Part shown: piece by piece, positions 61,401 to 64,000 of the stretch
Numbering within the stretch: the first letter of the stretch is position 1
Layout of the letters: the number at the start of each line of letters is the position of its first letter
NCBI GenBank assembly: GCA_017531795.1
Contig: JAFXKH010000009.1
Location: 1 to 64,000, forward strand
Direction of reading: 5' to 3'
Source of the DNA: Clostridia bacterium
GTDB lineage: Bacteria; Bacillota; Clostridia; Christensenellales; Pumilibacteraceae
Length of the DNA: 64,000 bases
The notes under the pieces: model-generated
Databases searched by the model: none
Told to the model about the DNA's origin: nothing
The model's input: the letters and a program-made list of their open reading frames with translations, nothing else
Made by a program: the position numbers and the translations under genes

Positions 61401-61702
61401 TCATTGTACAACGCAACCTCTCCCGGAGTGGTAGGCGCCGATTGGTTTTGATATATTCCTCTTGCGTTTGAAGAAGATAAGTTTCTTTTCAATTCGGCAA
61501 GTTCGTCCAATACTTTATTGATTTTATCATCGTCAATATCGTCGGAAAGATCAAAATCGTCAAAGTCGTCCAACTCATCATACGAATCGTCAATAACTCC
61601 CGTTATGACGTCGTCAGAATACTCTTCCTGTTCGGTAATCTCAGCGTCAAGAATTTCTTCCTCTTCAAGATTTTCGGGGAAATTTTCATTGTACGTTTCC
61701 AT
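58454..61702 (-). CDS. large acidic coiled-coil protein of unknown function
   Basis: A 1082-residue protein I do not recognise. Residues ~5-60 are very acidic (LEEEEILDAEITEQEE, then DDFDDFDLSDDIDD). Short coiled coils follow, then a globular helical part (~210-460) with the only cysteines. From ~470 to the end there is a long series of heptad segments in which phrases like LTELLEAVSAIQNQI and INELIEAVAGVRKQI, or VAEIQSLREQI and IVDELSAVREEL, recur every 30-60 residues. There is no signal peptide or TM helix. It has its own promoter and terminator, and AGAGG precedes the ATG. A cytoskeletal or scaffold role is possible, given the adjacent division genes, but is inference. Confidence 0.85.
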   Translation of the reverse strand: METYNENFPENLEEEEILDAEITEQEEYSDDVITGVIDDSYDELDDFDDFDLSDDIDDDKINKVLDELAELKRNLSSSNARGIYQNQSAPTTPGEVALYNEINRLRDELSKLQQSQTLQAEINKIKEAMEKENKQQEEKLMSEIRGMKKGKEEIPTPVAVVAPSPEKKEIEQDVKGYAEIMTELAEIKKALLSVSQSKEKTDTPCVKRGVAKLHKWRTSNENPEILRRLVEIKLTLGKLPLSEYEKELKLLGLYDTLSATKSAVYSKSCGMAEKLDMMRKLESELSAIDDCYVLDVVDAYNGLVDYILSSQLTIDGVEVFAKLPVSAKIKSTLKGDVLTIAVEFINATILAKDKKTGVAVDKLPLIVDLKNKLQSGKKAVENDVLYNDLIRLGSELVFLTDESELRRCSEEMAVALEQLCYLAYGEFVTFPKLVHDKAGLSPRSVVRDFIEEVTSSEEVKTDDATVSALTNAVNLLRAEIANGAVTTSAGGELRRLIEETESARADREKLLDSVEHIKNALDAFVGDEVSIDPDNDDINQLLQEVKTLHTEMNTLSENESAQKMSVSTPDEVNLFLSEIVSLRDEVQSYKDEVTGIINSLAEVKGDDANADGIADAPSSAVYDELVAIRADIASFAENINANAVATEDADKPVIVSAPVVSKAEIPDSIIEDIAEIKRVVASMSDSSVGVKIDELRDELAETLGNIDLHSTESVKVTEDARLTELLEAVSAIQNQIADINLMPSEDSRINELIEAVAGVRKQIDELDLTVVVPENLSEDKQSGVETELIVNEIKELKNDLSALKSDISALKAQINVPDNSHIESVIADIYEDVRAIREEPDYGVMNEILALREEFQLMKERLEKKEKETASTDKIVAEIQSLREQIFAINMAAVSDGEEQNYESYNNIIVDELSAVREELASLLSIGTDGIRVDTSTITAKLDEVRDLMTEAREAADAHKKATEADEVVQLKQTIAEQKETQALMLDLMNKMVAKLDKQVETSEKMSEEIASKLGEKGADEEVRHELENIKYTLGVMQGKEDGNADADLEDSIDKLKSELSKMAGLMDGINAEKPKSYKNNK

Positions 61703-61768
61703 AGCAATTCCTCTCATATTATTTAATAGCAGTCACCATATAGGACATAAATACACTATTATGCATAT

Positions 61769-61797
61769 ATTATACTTGTTTTCAATCCAATTGTCAA
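61769..61797 (-). promoter_or_regulatory. consensus promoter of the coiled-coil gene
   Basis: On the minus strand, TTGACA (61797-61792), 17 bases and TATAAT (61774-61769), a perfect sigma-A match. Confidence 0.88.
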
Positions 61798-61899
61798 TAC
61801 TTAGATAATATATTCTTTATTATTTTCTTAATGCAACCTTGTTTTCTTAATGCGACTTACAATTAAGTACAAAATATATTCTTTTTAGCCTTGAAACAG

Positions 61900-61928
61900 T
61901 TGATAATTTCAAAAGGAAAGTGTATAAT
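61900..61928 (+). promoter_or_regulatory. sigma-A-type promoter of serC
   Basis: TTGATA (61900-61905), 17 bases and TATAAT (61923-61928). No riboswitch-like structure is seen in the short leader. Confidence 0.82.
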
Positions 61929-61967
61929 CTTTATTGAAAAAAATTTTTCTATGGAGATGATTTGAAA

Positions 61968-63044
61968 ATGAGAGTTTACAATTTTTCCGCGGGACCTTCT
62001 ATGCTTCCGCTTACCGTACTCGAAAAAGTAAAGGCTCAGCTTACCGATTACAACGGAACGGGCATGAGCGTTATGGAAATGAGTCACCGCTCAAAGCCTT
62101 ATCAGGAAATAAATGATAAAGCAGAGAGCCTTCTCAGAGAACTCCTTTCCGTTCCCGAAAATTACGATATAATTTTCGTTCAGGGTGGAGCATCTACACA
62201 GTTCGAAGCAGTTCCTCTCAATCTCGGCGTAAATAAAAAAGCCGATTATATCGTAACGGGCAACTTTGCAAAAAAAGCGTTCAAAGAAGCAGGAAAGTTT
62301 ACCGACGCCGTATGCGTAGCATCAAGCGAAGACAAAAACTTTACTTTTATCCCCAAGGTTGAAGCCAACGCTTTCCGTAAAGATGCGGACTACGTACATA
62401 TCTGTTATAACAACACTATTTTCGGTACTCATTATAATTACGTTCCTGAAACGGGAGATATTCCTCTCGTTGCAGATATGAGTTCTTGTATTCTCAGCGA
62501 AGAAATAGACGTAAGCAAGTTCGGCGTTATTTACGCAGGCGCGCAGAAAAACGTCGGCCCTGCTGGAACGACTATCATTATCGTAAGAAAAGATTTGCAG
62601 GATAAATTCCAGCCTATCTGTCCTACTATGCTTAAATGGGCTACGCAGACCAAAGAAAAGAGTCTTTATAACACTCCTCCCTGCTGGTCTACTTACGTAG
62701 CAATGGAAGTATTCCAATATCTCAAAGACAACGGCGGAATCAAGGCAATGCATGAGATTAACGTCAAGAAAGCAGGTATGCTTTATGATTTCATTGACAA
62801 CTCTGATTTCTATACGAACAGAGTAGAAAAGGCTGACCGTTCGCTTATGAACGTGCCTTTCGTTACCCGCGATGCGGAAACGGACGCGAAGTTCATTTCC
62901 GAGGCATCAAAAGCAGGTTTCGTATCTCTCAAAGGTCACAGACTCGTGGGTGGAATGAGAGCAAGTATTTATAACGCTATGCCCGTTGAAGGCATAGAAA
63001 AACTCATTGAGTTCATGAAGAAGTTTGAACTCGAAAATAAATAA
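61968..63044 (+). CDS. serC: phosphoserine aminotransferase
   Basis: A 358-residue PLP enzyme that turns 3-phosphohydroxypyruvate into phosphoserine. YNFSAGPSMLP at the N-terminus, SHRSKPY, and the PLP lysine in YAGAQKNVGPAG are diagnostic. I choose the ATG at 61968; a TTG two codons before has better spacing to GGAG, so it may be the start. It lies 13 bases before serA, giving a serine biosynthesis operon. Confidence 0.95.
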   Translation: MRVYNFSAGPSMLPLTVLEKVKAQLTDYNGTGMSVMEMSHRSKPYQEINDKAESLLRELLSVPENYDIIFVQGGASTQFEAVPLNLGVNKKADYIVTGNFAKKAFKEAGKFTDAVCVASSEDKNFTFIPKVEANAFRKDADYVHICYNNTIFGTHYNYVPETGDIPLVADMSSCILSEEIDVSKFGVIYAGAQKNVGPAGTTIIIVRKDLQDKFQPICPTMLKWATQTKEKSLYNTPPCWSTYVAMEVFQYLKDNGGIKAMHEINVKKAGMLYDFIDNSDFYTNRVEKADRSLMNVPFVTRDAETDAKFISEASKAGFVSLKGHRLVGGMRASIYNAMPVEGIEKLIEFMKKFELENK

Positions 63045-63057
63045 TTCGGAGAAAAAT

Positions 63058-64000
63058 ATGAAAAAGATACTCGCACTTAACAATATTAGCAAAATTGCAG
63101 AGAATAAACTTAAAGCGGATTATGAATTTTCGACCGATTGCAAAAATCCCGATGCAATAATCCTTCGTTCTTTCTCTATGCACGATTACGATTTACCTGA
63201 AACCGTTCTTGCCGTTGCGCGCGCAGGCGCAGGTACTAATAATATTCCTGTTGCGGAATACGCAAAAAAAGGCGTGGTAGTATTCAATACTCCCGGAGCA
63301 AACGCTAATGCGGTAAAAGAACTCGTTATTGCTTCCCTTCTTATGTCGGGTAGAAAAATAGTGGACGGTATCAAATGGACGGACACGCTCAAAGGAAAGG
63401 GCGCGGAAGTAGGAAAACTCGTTGAAAGCGGCAAAAAGGCTTTCGTAGGCAGAGAAATTACCGGCAAAACGTTGGGCGTAATCGGTCTTGGCGCAATCGG
63501 TATTCTCGTCGCAAACGCGGCTCTGGCTCTCGGTATGGAAGTAGTTGGTTACGATCCTTACCTTACCACCGACCACGCGCTCAGACTTGACACGAAGGTT
63601 AACGTCGTTGATACTTTGGACGAACTTATGTCGGCAAGTGATTTCGTTACCGTTCATGTGCCTTTTATGGATTCCACCAAAAACACCATCAACGCAGACA
63701 ATATCGCAAAAATGAAAAAAGGCGGAGCGATTATCAACCTTGCCCGTGGCGGACTCGTTGACAGCAAAGCCGTTCTCGATGCGCTTGCTTCCGGTCAACT
63801 TTCCCGTTACGTAACCGACTTCCCTTCCGACGATCTTATCGGCGTTCCCAACGTTGTGGCAATGCCTCACCTTGGCGCGTCTACTCCCGAAGCGGAAGAC
63901 AACTGCGCAATCATGGCTGTTGCAGAACTTAAAGACTTCCTTGAAAACGGTAATATCCGCAACTCGGTTAACTTCCCCGCTTGCTACGCTCCCAGATGTG
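63058..64000 (+). CDS. serA: D-3-phosphoglycerate dehydrogenase, 3' cut by the window
   Basis: The first 314 codons of a 2-hydroxyacid dehydrogenase that oxidises 3-phosphoglycerate with NAD. It reads MKKILALNNISK, GLGAIGILVANAA for the nucleotide fold, NLARGGLVD for the catalytic arginine and PHLGAST for the catalytic histidine. CGGAG precedes the ATG. The C-terminal part, including any ACT domain, is outside the window. Confidence 0.94.
   Translation, partial: MKKILALNNISKIAENKLKADYEFSTDCKNPDAIILRSFSMHDYDLPETVLAVARAGAGTNNIPVAEYAKKGVVVFNTPGANANAVKELVIASLLMSGRKIVDGIKWTDTLKGKGAEVGKLVESGKKAFVGREITGKTLGVIGLGAIGILVANAALALGMEVVGYDPYLTTDHALRLDTKVNVVDTLDELMSASDFVTVHVPFMDSTKNTINADNIAKMKKGGAIINLARGGLVDSKAVLDALASGQLSRYVTDFPSDDLIGVPNVVAMPHLGASTPEAEDNCAIMAVAELKDFLENGNIRNSVNFPACYAPRC

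Noticed and set aside
63193..63870. A 225-codon open frame on the minus strand
   Set aside because: Antisense to serA, which shows its nucleotide fold and catalytic residues on the plus strand.
1..64000. CRISPR array, rRNA genes, transposase or phage genes
   Set aside because: I looked for regularly spaced direct repeats, conserved rRNA segments and typical transposase or phage proteins and saw none.

Overview
The window reads as a piece of chromosome from a low-to-medium GC, spore-forming anaerobe of the class Clostridia, probably an uncultured gut lineage. The reasons are a complete spoIIIAA-AH operon, spoIVB, spoIIGA-sigE, an IspH-ribosomal S1 fusion, an electron-bifurcating [FeFe] hydrogenase operon and a biotin-dependent Na+-pumping decarboxylase operon. 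I cannot name a genus from sequence alone. Nearly all genes lie on the minus strand. The plus-strand exceptions are the tRNAs, an amidase, a tRNA-linked island and serC-serA.

Layout. 1-177: end of a tRNA operon (Cys, Leu) with its terminator. 217-8613: cation efflux, dipeptidase, an unknown zinc-ribbon/TPR protein, ispH-rpsA fusion, plsC, cmk, aroH and a flavoprotein. 8610-14259: surE and a five-gene Na+ pump decarboxylase operon (divergent carboxyltransferase, gamma, biotin carrier, beta, pyruvate/oxaloacetate carboxyltransferase) with a clear sigma-A-type promoter. 14331-22109: rluB, two D,D-carboxypeptidases, ytfJ, scpAB, an M50 protease, a SpoIIM-like membrane protein and spoIVB. 22200-30474: recN, argR, nadK, dxs, ispA, xseBA, folD and nusB, the usual clostridial order but without tlyA. 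30485-34970: spoIIIAA-AH. 35047-36105: a lone plus-strand amidase that has lost one zinc ligand.

36194-44289 is a ten-gene hydrogenase operon. hndA, hndB, hndC and hndD encode an NAD(P)-linked [FeFe] hydrogenase. Interleaved with them are a second, divergent H-cluster protein, two GHKL ATPases, two DRTGG-type proteins and a PHP protein. This is the best candidate for a poorly described sensing or regulatory module. 44363-47950 carries a GNAT acetyltransferase, trmO, ygiQ and a decayed DUF2188 gene.

48122-51629 is the clearest accessory region. A tRNA-Ser(GCU) gene is followed by a small AT-rich plus-strand island of about 3.4 kb. The island is bounded by copies of the tRNA 3' end, and a probable original tRNA terminator sits just beyond the far copy. 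It carries two secreted TasA/camelysin-like proteins, one frameshifted, and a SipW-type signal peptidase fused to two copies of an unnamed repeat domain. It lies directly downstream of sigE, where sigG usually sits.

51651-58333 is the sporulation/division cluster (sigE, spoIIGA, ftsZ with an unusual signature motif, ftsA, ftsQ, murA, mntP-like). 58454-61702 encodes a 1082-residue acidic coiled-coil protein of unknown function. The window ends with serC and the start of serA on the plus strand.
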